Source: Pegea sp. RAD2-039 (Eukaryota; Chordata; Thaliacea; Salpida; Salpidae). From it: a DNA stretch of 64,000 bases. The position numbers and the translations under genes were made by a program. A model generated the notes under the pieces. It made no database searches and was not told the origin of the DNA. It was given only the letters and a program-made list of their open reading frames with translations. Below, piece after piece: positions 47,406-58,577 of this stretch (position 1 is the first letter of the stretch; the number at the start of each line of letters is the position of its first letter). Location of the stretch: contig JAQGEQ010000330.1 in the NCBI GenBank assembly GCA_034620365.1, positions 496,001 to 560,000 of the forward strand. The letters run 5' to 3'.

Positions 47406-47448
47406 TAATCTGCACTTTATTGTGTTTCTTGCTATAAAGTGCAGATTA
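47406..47448. repeat. Hairpin with 15-bp perfect stem
   Basis: TAATCTGCACTTTAT and ATAAAGTGCAGATTA flank a 13-nt loop. One arm of it (34249-34263) lies exactly at the junction between the gene 4 and gene 5 units, so this palindrome may be the original end of the unit. Confidence 0.8.
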
Positions 47449-47640
47449 TAGCGGGTCAAATATTCATAACATTCAATTGCAAGCATTACATCTGCTGGCG
47501 GTTTGATTCTCTTACAACCAGATGACAAGCAATCATGTGACAACGAAGCAAGTCTCTGATAACGATTGTGTTGTCTGCTTTTTATTGGGCTAACCCACAT
47601 TATAAATTTTATAGCAAAGTTGTTATAAAGGGGATATTTA
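47449..47640 (-). pseudogene. Relic coding-like repeat (CHMIAGHLAVRE), copy 4
   Basis: On the minus strand DLLRCHMIACHLVVRES is followed, in another frame, by PPADVMLAIECYEYLTRY. Together they cover the same stretch as copy 1 with one frameshift between. An 86-codon frame spanning 47388-47648 joins parts of two frames and is not a separate gene. Confidence 0.35.
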
Positions 47641-48861
47641 ATTAACAAATCATCATTATTCTATTTCAACCATTATCAAATGAGATTGTTTCAAAAAATA
47701 CTGATGACATAATTCAGTTAGTTAGGAGTTGTTTAAATGTTGAATGATTGTAAAAATGAAGGATTATTGAAGGACTTTTATAAATATTTAAAACTATTTA
47801 AAAATAATAAACTAATATAAAATTAAAAAAAAAGTTAGATGGTTTAAATTAAAATAAAGAAAAAGTTAAATGATATCCACTAAATTGTTAACTGGTTTCA
47901 GTGATTATTTTTCAAATAATATTTTTTTAATAAATTAGTAAAGGTCTTTTTTATGAGAAACAACATCTTGACTATTTAAAAATTTACTTTAAAATTCCTC
48001 CTAAGACATCTCGATTTCAAGTCCACTAATATAATTTCCTATTCAAAGCTTTTAAAAATGTAGACTATCATTGAATTACATTTATGTAATCTGTTAATGA
48101 CTACAAATGAAAAATTTAAAGTTTTTTATTAAACAATTTGACTACGGAAAACGATAAACCGTCATAAAAGCTAAAAAATGCCCAAAAAATCGTAAATTAC
48201 TTTAATTAAAAGATTTTGTCTAAAACATAATTATATGCAAATTCTATGCTATACATTTTTTCGATTTTTAAGGTTTGATTTATTACTCAAAATGAAATCC
48301 TAAATTTGTTGTTTTATAATACTTAAACTTTTTAAGTAAAATGTTTGTTTGAGAAAACTAATTAAAGTGTTATAGTGTTCTTAATTACAAAAAATCTATC
48401 AGTCTAATAGTTTTTTGTCTACAATATTTCAAACCATCTTATACATTTATATTAATCAAACACTTTATTGTATAATTGTATAGATGTGAATATTTAGTCT
48501 TGAAAATTTCTAGTTACTATGACTTCTTTTAGTAGCTAAACAAAGTATGTCAAAATATGGTTTAATAAATTGCAATAATAATAATATTGTAATAATATAT
48601 ATGATTATTGTTTGCAGTTAAAATGTTTATTATAAACATTATGATTTTTGGCTAAGATATCGTGTGGATAGATATATTTAATCAACTTTTCGTTTATCTA
48701 ATAAAATTTCCAGTTTTCTAATATTGTAAACAATAAACTGAATTATTTTTGTAAAATTTTCTTTATGGTTTTAATAATTCTACATAATAGTTTTTATACG
48801 TTATCCATAAACTTATGGTTATCATTAAAAAACTTATTTTAAAAATAAACTAAAATATTTT

Positions 48862-49128
48862 TTAAAGAAATTCGGTGAATTTGTAGATTGCATAATTTAA
48901 AGATATCGGCAAACTAAAGTTAGATGTTTTGGTCTTATCTTTTTTGCTGAAAGTAATTTAGTTGAAAAAGTAATTGTGTTTAGATATACTGAAAGTAATT
49001 TAAGAGAAAAAGGATATTATTAAATCTAAATTTACAAATTAAAATAATACTATTATAAAATAGTTTAAACTGAACTTACTGGCAAACATTAAACAAGTAT
49101 TTCTTCTTCTGACGTAATAACTTGCTTG
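48862..49128 (-). other. Candidate exons X1 and X2 downstream of gene 7
   Basis: X1 (49080-49128) is 49 nt with TTAG acceptor and GTAAGT donor and reads SKLLRQKKKYLFNVC. X2 (48862-48946) reads KKDKTKTSNFSLPISLNYAI then YKFTEFL and TAA, four codons before the stop used near genes 2 and 6. Confidence 0.4.
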
Positions 49129-49806
49129 CTAACAAAGTTTAAGAAAATTAGATAAATATTTCAATTTTTCATCAACTCAATCTTTTAAGTTAGTTTTAAC
49201 CATTCGGGTAATAAACTGCTTAGTGCTATAGCAGAAGGGATTAATTATGATGCAATATGATTTATCTAAAAGTATTTATTTCTAAAATGAAATGATAAAC
49301 AAAATAACATTAAGTTTGAAAAAAGAGATTTTATGAATTAAAACTTTATTTTCATGAAATTATTTTGAGTATCTACTAAAAACTGAAGTTTCAATTAAAA
49401 AATTAAAAAAAATTGCACAGAGTAATAAGTTACAGAAATTTAAAAAGTTTTAAACGGATTTCTCAACAAAAACCTAATAACTATCAGCAGTTTGCACAAC
49501 ATTGATTAACTAAGAAATTAAAATCTAAATAAAGAAGCTTTTTGATAATAAGTAAAGGACATTAAAAAACTTGTGGGTTTAAAAAAACTTGGAATAAGAA
49601 TGAAATAAGATATAGTTCGTTTACAAAAAAATACGTACCGTCGATCACAAACAATAAAAGAAAAAATAACTTTTCAAATCATTATTATTTACTGAAACAT
49701 ACACCATTTGATCATTAAAACAAATATAAATAAAATGAAAATAGCTCAAACTGAAAAAACAATTTTAAAAATTATATTTTTAAACCCTCTGATCTTCACA
49801 AAGCTA

Positions 49807-49812
49807 TTTATT
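49807..49812 (-). terminator. Poly(A) signal of gene 7
   Basis: AATAAA on the minus strand, about 130 nt past the stop, matching genes 2 and 6. Confidence 0.5.
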
Positions 49813-49939
49813 CATTCTTATAAATTGTGAGTAAACTTTAACCAGCAAAATGATCTCACTTTTTCTGAGAAACATGCATCATTTCATGGCGTAGTCGACT
49901 TGAGTGTCAACTAATTTTTTTTCACGAAAAAATATATTC

Positions 49940-51070
49940 CTATGGTTTCTCGCCGGTATGAGTCCTCTCATGAGTTACAAGATTGGAATTTCGAGCAAAT
50001 CGTCTTCCACAAACAGCACAATCATATGGCTTCTCACCAGTATGAGTTCTTTCATGAGTTAAAAGATTGGAATTATGAGTAAACTTTTTTCCACAAACAA
50101 TACATTCAAATGGCTTCTCACCAGTATGGGTTCTTTCATGACATAGAAGACTAGACTTTTGACTAAAGTTCTTTCCACAAACAATACATTCATATGGCTT
50201 CTCACCAGTATGAGTTCTTTCATGAGTTACAAGATAAGAATTTCGAGCAAATCGTCTTCCACAAACAGCACAGTCATATGGCTTCTCGCCAGTATGAGTT
50301 CTTTCATGATATAGAAGACTAGACCTATGAATAAATTTTCTTTCACAAACAATGCATTCATAAGGCTTCTCACTAGTATGAGTTCTTTCATGACATAACA
50401 AATGGGTTTTTTGACTAAACCTTCTTTCACAAACTATACATTCATATGGTTTCTCGCCATTATGAGTTCTTTCATGTGTTAAAAGATTTGAATTATGAGT
50501 AAATTTTTTTCCACAAACAATACATTCATATGGCTTCTCACCAGTATGGGTTCTTTCATGACATAGAAGACTAGATCTATGACTAAACTTTTTTTCACAA
50601 ACAATACATTCATAAGGCTTCTCACCAGTATGAGTTCTTTCATGACATAGAAGACTAGATCTATGACTAAACTTTCTTTCACAAACAATACATTCATATG
50701 GTTTCTCACCAGTATGAGTTCTTTCATGATAAACAAGCTGAGATTTGAATTTAAATTTCTTGTTACAGTCTAAGCATTCATATTTGATTTTGAAATTAGA
50801 TGATTGTTTGTTTTCTTCATTATTTTCTTTCCCTTTGAATGCTTTTTTATTGCTTTTAGTCTCTTTATAAGGGAAACTTGTAGTTGTTGGAATTTCTTTA
50901 GTATTATTTAAACTATTTTCATCAGCATGACTTTTATACAAGCTATGTACTCCACCAGAAGTGTTTACCAAAATTTTCTTTTCTGCAGTTTTATTATTAA
51001 AACTTTTCTCATCATCATCTGATGACAGTTTTCTTTTTCGTGTAAAGTTGCTGCTTCGTATCAAGTTCAT
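49940..51070 (-). CDS. C2H2 zinc-finger protein, 10 fingers (gene 7, type B)
   Basis: Expected nuclear DNA-binding protein of 376 residues; the inverted counterpart of gene 2, sharing the KFKSQLVYH first finger. Ten fingers run from residue 97. Helix THNSNLLT appears in fingers 4 and 9 and RNSxLVT in fingers 7 and 10, so a multi-finger block has been copied inside the array. Two linkers are altered (HNGEKP after finger 4, HTSEKP after finger 5). All zinc ligands are present. It ends at the shared type B stop. A longer frame reaches 51196, but its first 42 codons lie in the intron before the acceptor at 51086, so the start is 51070. Confidence 0.92.
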   Translation of the reverse strand: MNLIRSSNFTRKRKLSSDDDEKSFNNKTAEKKILVNTSGGVHSLYKSHADENSLNNTKEIPTTTSFPYKETKSNKKAFKGKENNEENKQSSNFKIKYECLDCNKKFKFKSQLVYHERTHTGEKPYECIVCERKFSHRSSLLCHERTHTGEKPYECIVCEKKFSHRSSLLCHERTHTGEKPYECIVCGKKFTHNSNLLTHERTHNGEKPYECIVCERRFSQKTHLLCHERTHTSEKPYECIVCERKFIHRSSLLYHERTHTGEKPYDCAVCGRRFARNSYLVTHERTHTGEKPYECIVCGKNFSQKSSLLCHERTHTGEKPFECIVCGKKFTHNSNLLTHERTHTGEKPYDCAVCGRRFARNSNLVTHERTHTGEKP

Positions 51071-51085
51071 TTTCAAGTAAATAGG

Positions 51086-51102
51086 CTGAAAAAAAAAATA
51101 TC
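51086..51102 (-). promoter_or_regulatory. 3' splice acceptor of gene 7 coding exon
   Basis: A long T run then CAG in sense; the exon starts at 51085 with CCTATTTACTTGAAA, the same as gene 2. Confidence 0.75.
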
Positions 51103-52215
51103 TTTTAATTTTAAAATATCCATATGAAATAATTTTAGTTTTAAGTGATATATTATTTTTATATGATATACAAAGTTTGTTTACTAATGATAACAATCAA
51201 ACTTAGATCAAGTTTTGTAAAAGTGTTCACCAGAAACTTATGATGTTCTATATACATATTTTCATTAAAACGAATTTGAAGAACAATTTTTTGTAAACTA
51301 TAGCAAGTATTTTCACAAATTGTTGATTATATTTCAATATTTAGACAACATAATATCCAATTCTATAATATATAAATAGAAAAAAAAAATTCTTCTGTAG
51401 AAAAGATAATATTGCTTTACATGTAGCAGTTACGAGGGCAAAACACGTTTGTTTGTGAAAATAATAACAGGAGTTCAGAAAATAAAAATTAAAAAGTATG
51501 TAATTAATGTAATATTTAACAGTGTTTAAAACAGATCAACAAGAAGTTAAACCTTTATTGTAGAGATTTTAATCTGCAGTTATTTATCTCATATTCAAGT
51601 GTAAAGTCCTCAATAGAATTCACTTGTATGATGTTACATTAATAGTGAGCAACGATTAATAAAAAATATATCAAACTATTTGTAGTTATTTTTAATTACA
51701 AATATACTTAGTTTAATTTATATATTTATATATATATTTCAGTTATAGTTAAAGAATATTTTAATGAAAATTAAGAGTTGATTTTGACTCATTGAATTAC
51801 ATTCAATTATAATTAATTTAAAAATGATAAGCTTAAATTAAAAAAAAATACATATTAAACTATCATGGAAATGTATAAAGAATTTATCGCTTACAAGCCA
51901 TATTAAACGAAGAAAAATTGACTTAAAGTCTAATATTTTGACAGTTATAAACATTTACTACAAATTTTTATTTTAAAAAGGTTTGAAAATTTAATGTCTG
52001 AACGAAATATCTGCAAAAACTTCACAAAAACAATACTAGCAATTTTCTTATAAAATTAAGCAAGCTACATAGGTTTACTAAACATCAAAAATCATTCATG
52101 ATCATCTAACAACAATCGTTTTTTTATATTTGCATTAAGTTTACAAGTAACTAAAAGAGACAAAAGAGACCAACAAAACCTTATAATTTAAAATAAATTC
52201 TAAAAATATATATAA

Positions 52216-52280
52216 CACAAATGACGTTACCAAACATATAAACTTTTGGTAAAAGTCTTCTTAAGAATATATATATATTT
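52216..52280 (-). promoter_or_regulatory. Candidate core promoter of gene 7
   Basis: The TATA run and the GGTAACGTCATTTG block are intact. The middle box reads GACTTTTACC instead of GACTTTGACC. Confidence 0.35.
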
Positions 52281-53149
52281 GATACATAAAAAAGCATTAT
52301 TAAACTCCAAAACAGTTTGGAGAAATTCTAATTTTGAAAGTAATGTTAGAAACAAAACAATCTTTACATGCAAATTCTGATGATAACATCAATGTTAAAA
52401 AAGCTTTTACTATTTTGATTTTGTTGGTTGTTGATTATTATTTGGATGCTTTTGCTGTTTTATTATTATAAAGTAACTGCAAAATCCAAACTTTGTAAGA
52501 GTATTTGTTCATTCACTTTTATTATTTTGAGTAATTTATATTTTTAAAAGTTGTAAACAAACAATAAATTTCAAGAAGTACTTACAGATATTAATCATTT
52601 ATTTTTATTTTTATAAATCCTCTGAAAAACTATTCTAAAAGTTATATTTATTTTTGGATCAGTTTGTGGGTGTGTTTGACTGAATACAGTAATTAATTGC
52701 TAGAAAAACTTGATTTCACAAAAAAGAATATTAAAGTGATATAACAACTATGTTCCACCTTCAAAGCAATGATTAAGTGAAGTGTTAAGATAGAATTTCA
52801 AAAGAGCAGTAAGAAGTATATTTTAATTCACAAAGCTACAAACAATAAGTGGAAAAGTAGTGTTGTTATTGTTAGTAGTGAAAGTAGAATTTTTTACCAT
52901 CTACGTAATTGTTTCATCCCCTATTACTCTATATACCTAGTTCATTCTGTAGTCAACACTGGTTTGTTAGTAATGTTTTGTTAGTTTTTTTCGTTATTAG
53001 TTTCCTTTTACAAATTGAATAAAGTTAAAGATGAAAGTTTTTAGATATGGAATTTTAGTATCAGATTTTCAATACTATTCAAAATAAAATTTTTAGATAA
53101 ATGTTCTTGACTGTCAAATTATTAGAATTGATTTAAATTTTATTAGTTT

Positions 53150-53960
53150 ATATTGCCTTTTCTGGTTATACAATTCTTATAAATTACAAGGGTAGTAAAT
53201 TATTGATTTTTTTAATTGAGCTTTTAATGTTTAACTTTCTTGTGTATTTTATTTTGTTTTTAAAGTTTCAATTTTCTTTTCCATTTGTTTTCTGCATTAT
53301 CAGTAAATCAAAATCAACACTTAAAATTGAATTTATTGAGTATATTGAAAATATTGAGTTTATTATATCTATCATTAAAACATAAAAAACACTTTTAATA
53401 CGTTTTTTGAATTAATTGTTGCTCTCAATGTATGTTACAACATAAATTTGAATTTTATTGAAAAATTAACACTTAGATATTGGATAAAACTGTTTAAAAT
53501 TGTTTTCTTGAAATCTTTAAGAGTAGGGTCTACTTTGTTTGAACTGTTTGAACCTTTTTCTTTTTTGCATACATTATTATATTTAATTTACAACTCCTTT
53601 TAATATTTCCACAAGCAAATGATGTTTTGTTCTCATAAGTGCTACATGTAAAACAACAACAATGTCTTTCCAATATAAGAGGCTTTTTTATTACAATATA
53701 AACCTCAATATTTTGATATTTCAATATTGAAATATAAGTAACAATTATTTTTTGTTTATTGCAAAAAATTATCAAAATTTTGTGTTTTAAAAATTCATTT
53801 TAAATACAATCTGTTTATAAAACATGATAAGTTTCTGTTTCAGCGTTCTAGAAAAGTTTTCTTTAAACGTGATTGATTTATAGTTACAATTAGCATACAA
53901 ACCTTTAAATATATCAACTTAAGAAAATGAAAAAACTCATCTATCAAAACTTAATAAATT
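53150..53960. repeat. Inverted repeat flanking the A' segment, left copy
   Basis: This upstream region of the old relic recurs in reverse at 63240-64000. A minus-strand frame of 81 codons (53530-53775) contains HCCCFTCSTYENKTSFACGN; the right copy keeps it. The frame runs opposite to the relic gene, across a block that the live genes keep only as diverged, frameshifted upstream sequence. I treat it as an upstream region, not a gene. Confidence 0.7.
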
Positions 53961-54042
53961 ACCATAATTTCATTAACAATTTTCGTTTTAATAATAAAAA
54001 GTTTATCTATCAATTTAGATTATTAAGTAAACGAACAATTTT

Positions 54043-54300
54043 ATGAACGACAAAAAATCAGAATGAAAAAAAACTTTTCATTGGATGATAGTAAGAACAG
54101 TTTTACAAAAAAAATACCGCAAAATAGACAAATTTGCAAAACTTTTCTAGCGGAGAATATAGCACAAGTATCACGATTTATAAGGATATCACGTAGATCA
54201 TACTTGTTTAAAAAATACAAACAGAGATAAAATAAGTGCATCTTGCTCTTGTGAAGATATTAGCAAGACTACAAAAGCAAACAAAGAAAAATATATCAGA
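54043..54300 (+). pseudogene. Decayed N-terminal exon of an old zinc-finger gene
   Basis: Begins with ATG in the family context. Remnants in different frames match the N-terminus: a degraded KLSSDDD stretch, SSGEYS (for SGGVYS), and an asparagine/lysine-rich end with ISKTTKAN. There are several stops and frameshifts and no fingers remain. It is the mirror counterpart of 11688-11850. Confidence 0.65.
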
Positions 54301-55493
54301 TATGTAATTAAAATAAATCTTCTTTCAGAAGCAAGAATGAATTAATTAAAACTCTTACAAAATGTTTTCCTTTGAATTTTAAATTTAACAATTTTAAATT
54401 ACTTTTTTTACTTAATTAAATTAATTTTCTACAAAAAGTTTATCGAAGACTAGAAAGAAAAAAACTTTTATAAAACAACTAAGTGAAATAATAAATTTAT
54501 TACAAATATACTAATGGTAGTCTACCAACATTACGATTATTATATTCAAATTTAAAGGTTTTATTACCAACAAGAGTTGAAAATAATATATTTTCAGAAA
54601 TTTAATTTTTTATAAAGTTTATCGACAGATTGTCGATTTCAAAATAATGCTAGTGTGGAGGTAAATTAGCTGAGCAATTTGTTGAACTAAAAAATAGTTC
54701 TTTCTGTTATTAATTTCTTTCGATCTAGTATTTGTCAGGAGGAAATTACTTTTTCAAACTTTTCTTTTTCTCTATAAGTTTGATTTATTGAAAATTGTTA
54801 GACAAACTTTATTTCTCTGACATCAATCTTTTAGAAGACTGTATCTTATTTCTAGGTTCAAAATACTTTTGAGTGTAAATTTTTCAAGTAATTCGTTAAA
54901 ACTAAACATATTTTTTATATAAAGATATTTGTATTAGTTTGAATAAAATTTTTACAAATATTAAAAAATAAAGTCTTTCAAGTTCAAAGTCTTAGACTAT
55001 TTATCAAACAGATCTAAGGAGAAATTTACAATTTTACAAAATATGAAAATAAAATTATTACAGCGACATATTGTACCTGAAAAATAAATATTAAAATCTA
55101 ATTTTATTTGACAATATTTTTTGATTTTATTCTAAACTTATTTAAGTATTTTAGGAAAACAGTTGATTAAATTTAGTTTTATAGTTATTATATAATATTA
55201 TATACTTAGATAATATTTATATAATTATATACTAATAGTGAATTATACTTTGCATTATTTGAATAATTTGGAAAATAATGTTTTTTTGATTACGTCACAC
55301 ATAACGTTTTCAAACACAATTTTTTTGTGATGATTTTTGAAACTAGTTCAAGCTAACTATTCTCTTAAAAATGTATCTGCTAACAATGATATTACTTTAC
55401 TAATTCAAGAACTGTTCCAAGTTTTATTAGAATTATCCTTTGAAACTGGTTAATAATGGTTAGTAACTCTAAAAAGCCTTTTTTTTCACTTTT

Positions 55494-55733
55494 TTGGAAA
55501 CAATTCACAATATCATTTACGTCTTAAGAGGATTGCATATACCGCTGCTGATTTTGAACAAAAGCTTATTTTTAATTTTATTATCTAAAATAAATTTTAT
55601 TGATGGACATTGTTACGATGATATTCAGCTTTTTTTTAGAAACTTTTTTTATACTGCTTTTATTCATTTGATGATAAAAGGTTTAAATATCCGAGGTAAA
55701 CAAATCAATGAAAAAGTTGCTTTTAAGTTTTAA
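55494..55733 (+). mobile_element. Possible decayed retroelement pol fragment, second copy
   Basis: Seventy-nine codons differing from 2642-2881 by one residue (DGHCYDD for DRHCYDD). It was carried here by the segmental duplication. Confidence 0.22.
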
Positions 55734-56415
55734 TATCAATTTTTTTCATCTCTACTTTTAACTTTCTACTACGATTATGTTAATCAATTTTTCTCTTTCA
55801 ATTTTGAAAACTTTCAGTCAGCCCGTGAATCTCAGATCACAGTTTCTGATATAACTTTTGTCAGAAATTTCAAACGACGAGATAAAGGCGACCCATCTAA
55901 CTTCTTTTTGAAATGTTTATTATTTTGTTGTATTTTTAACACGTTTTATTTGTACAAAAACAAATAAAGTAGAACTTGTTTTTCTATCAAATAGCAAAAA
56001 TAATTTTACTTAAATGAAATATAACTCAAAAATGAAGGCTATCAGCTACGTGTATCAAGCAGCAAAACTTTATATAAAAAGTTGCTCTGCTTTAACTTTA
56101 CCTATTAGTGAAACTAAAACTAATCTATACAGTTTAAGTTATTGGATAAAACAAACAAAAAATTGACAAAATTATATATTTCTTTTTAAGAACATCAAAA
56201 CATTTGATAACATAATTTTGTAAACTTTAATTGTCATAAGAGTAAATTATTATTCTTTGTAGTTTATTTAAAAAAATTAACTTAAAACGCCTGTGATAAA
56301 CCTTGAAGTAATTCTTTATAAGTTGAAGGAAGCTTATATACAATTTTATCTAAAAATCAATTAAGATAATTTGATCTTTACCTAATCACTTTTTGCTGGC
56401 TTGTAACTTTACTGC

Positions 56416-57103
56416 TTATACAGTTTTTTCGAACATTCTTTTAGTCACGGTTAGATTTTGCAACTTTAGCTTCTTAGTAATCTTGAATTTTTTTTTATTG
56501 ACATTACTTTTTTGAAATTAAAATTTAGAAATTGGTTGTAGATTTCTGGTTTTATTAAATGTAGATTTTTTTTGAAAAACCATATAAAAAAACTGGTTGA
56601 TATTCTAAAACTATTATATATAACATACCATATGAAATAAAATCATCTCCAAAAGTACTAGTCCATAACTTACCCGATTGGTCTTTTGAAATTAACATCT
56701 TAAGAATTAACATATTGAGTTGCTTAAACAGTTTGAATTGCTTTCCTTATTTTGTAACTTTATACGTAAAACAGGAGAACTAATAAATGCTAATTTGTTA
56801 CCAGTCTATTTTAATCTAATCGATGAAATTGCTTTAAATTGCTAGAATATTTTTGAACCGTTTTGTTTCATTACTCAAACGTCAGATTTGTTTGTATTTT
56901 TAGTTCTTATTTCTTCAGAAATAAATTTCTTCACAAAATAATAGAGGATTTGTACATTTTAATGTCAGATTTTTTTTATTTTTCTGTAGATCCTTTTGAG
57001 CGCCTGTGACTTTTGATGGTTTTTCATCTTTCAATCTCGAACAACGGAATAAGTTGCTAAATGAGATAGAATGATTTTCATTTTTTATATTCTTTCTTAT
57101 ATT
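56416..57103 (-). pseudogene. Relic exons S1-S3 downstream of gene 8
   Basis: S1 (56915-57103) is open. S2 (56674-56757) keeps 84 nt and GTAAGT but has two stops. S3 keeps ITKKLKLQNLTVTKRMFEK and the terminal TAA. Different copies have lost different pieces, as expected of independent decay. Confidence 0.4.
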
Positions 57104-57697
57104 CTAGTTTTCTTAATCTAATTTCAATACATCAGACGTACTGATAAATGTTGATTTGTTACATTGATGGTTTTATAAATGATTTTAACGTAATAATTAA
57201 GAATTGATAAATCTTCACAAAAAAAAATTCAAAAACAACGGTACAAAAAATGCAATGTGTATCTCAAAAAACTATAAAATATTATAACTTAAAGAGTATT
57301 TAAAAATTGAAGCAAATGTTTTTATTTAATTATGTCAACGTAAAAATACTAACTCATATTGTAAGACTTTATACTAAGATTAAAAATTGTTTAAAATTCA
57401 CTCTTTGGAAGGTATCATCCTTAAGATATTTTAGCTGTTTTGTTGGTATTAGCAACTTTAAATACTTATTTTTATTAATTTTGGTTTACAAAATAAGTGG
57501 TAAAGTCCTCATTCCAAACAAATTTTATTTTATAAGACTTTTTCATAAGATAATTTCTTATAAGGAATAATATCTTTATAGTTACAATCAGTTAATGCAT
57601 CGATGGTTTGGTTAGGTGTTTTGGTTTGTTGTGGTTTGTTTGGATAATTAGAGTTCCATTTAAATTAGCAACTTAACGGTTGGTTCGATATTTAGAA

Positions 57698-57859
57698 TTA
57701 CCAAGAGCTGAAATAGATACAGTTATATATCTGATGTAAAAGTATTAAACAGAACAGTTTAAAACACTCTAGCAACTTGCTTACAAGAATATTAATCGTA
57801 AAGTTTAAAAATGATGGAGTAGTAACCGATAAGAAAATATTAGTTTTTCTGCCGTACTT
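57698..57859 (-). other. Candidate exon behind an acceptor downstream of gene 8
   Basis: After TTTGTAACTTCAG the minus strand stays open for 53 codons (KYGRKTNIFLSVTTPSFLNF and so on). In genes 1, 3 and 5 the same place is interrupted by stops or frameshifts. The first part aligns with X1 of type B genes in a different frame, so X1 and this site share an ancestor. Confidence 0.25.
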
Positions 57860-58461
57860 CTGAAGTTACAAAATTATAAAGTAATTTAAGCTATTTAAAA
57901 ATTCAATTTGTTAATTTTGATCTAACTATTTGGGTAAGAAATAGTCAAGTGCTATAGAAGATGATTTATTTATGATGATGTAATTGTCGATAATATGAAA
58001 TGTTAAAAAACTTCTTTTTCTAAATCTATAGTATGAAGAGGATAATAACGTTTATTGTTTTTATCTCCAGCAAGCATTTCAAGAATGGAAATAGATTTTA
58101 AGATTTCAAAAATTAGTTTTCTCATAAAAATTGCAATAATTACTAAAAACTGTAGTTTTACTTTCATAATAAAAACAAAACACAAACATAATCAGTTTTA
58201 CAAACATATAAGGATTTAACGAATCTTTAGATGGTAACTAAAAAGTAACCACAATTTCGTATGTGCTTATCAACTAACATAATATAATTACTTTCAAAAA
58301 CTTTTTGAAAAATAATACAAGATGTTAACAAATACTTAATATACAAAGTTCGAAAATTAAGGAATAAAAAAGTTTTTTTTATAGTTTACAAAAAAGCTCT
58401 ACGAGAATAACAACATAACAATACCAACTTTAGTTTAAAGTAAAAAATTGAATGTAAAACC

Positions 58462-58474
58462 TTTATTATTTATT
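58462..58474 (-). terminator. Poly(A) signals of gene 8
   Basis: Two AATAAA hexamers on the minus strand, about 105-115 nt past the stop, as in genes 3 and 5. Confidence 0.5.
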
Positions 58475-58577
58475 GCAAACTTACACACTATTTCAATAAT
58501 AGAGTAATCATTAAAATAGTTAATTAAAGCATAAATTGCAACAACCAATTGAGTAAACGTTAACCAGCAAAATGATT

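Larger units (their letters stand above)
47400..54340. repeat. Large inverted repeat, right arm (gene 7 side)
   Basis: Mirror image of 11640-18008. It keeps the upstream region of the old relic that is missing in the left arm. Beyond 54340 it is interrupted by the A' segment. Confidence 0.75.

Noticed and set aside
51071..51196. Longer N-terminus for gene 7 (and similar 18-codon extensions for genes 3 and 5)
   Set aside because: The extension crosses a T-rich tract and the CAG acceptor conserved before all family members, so it is intron.
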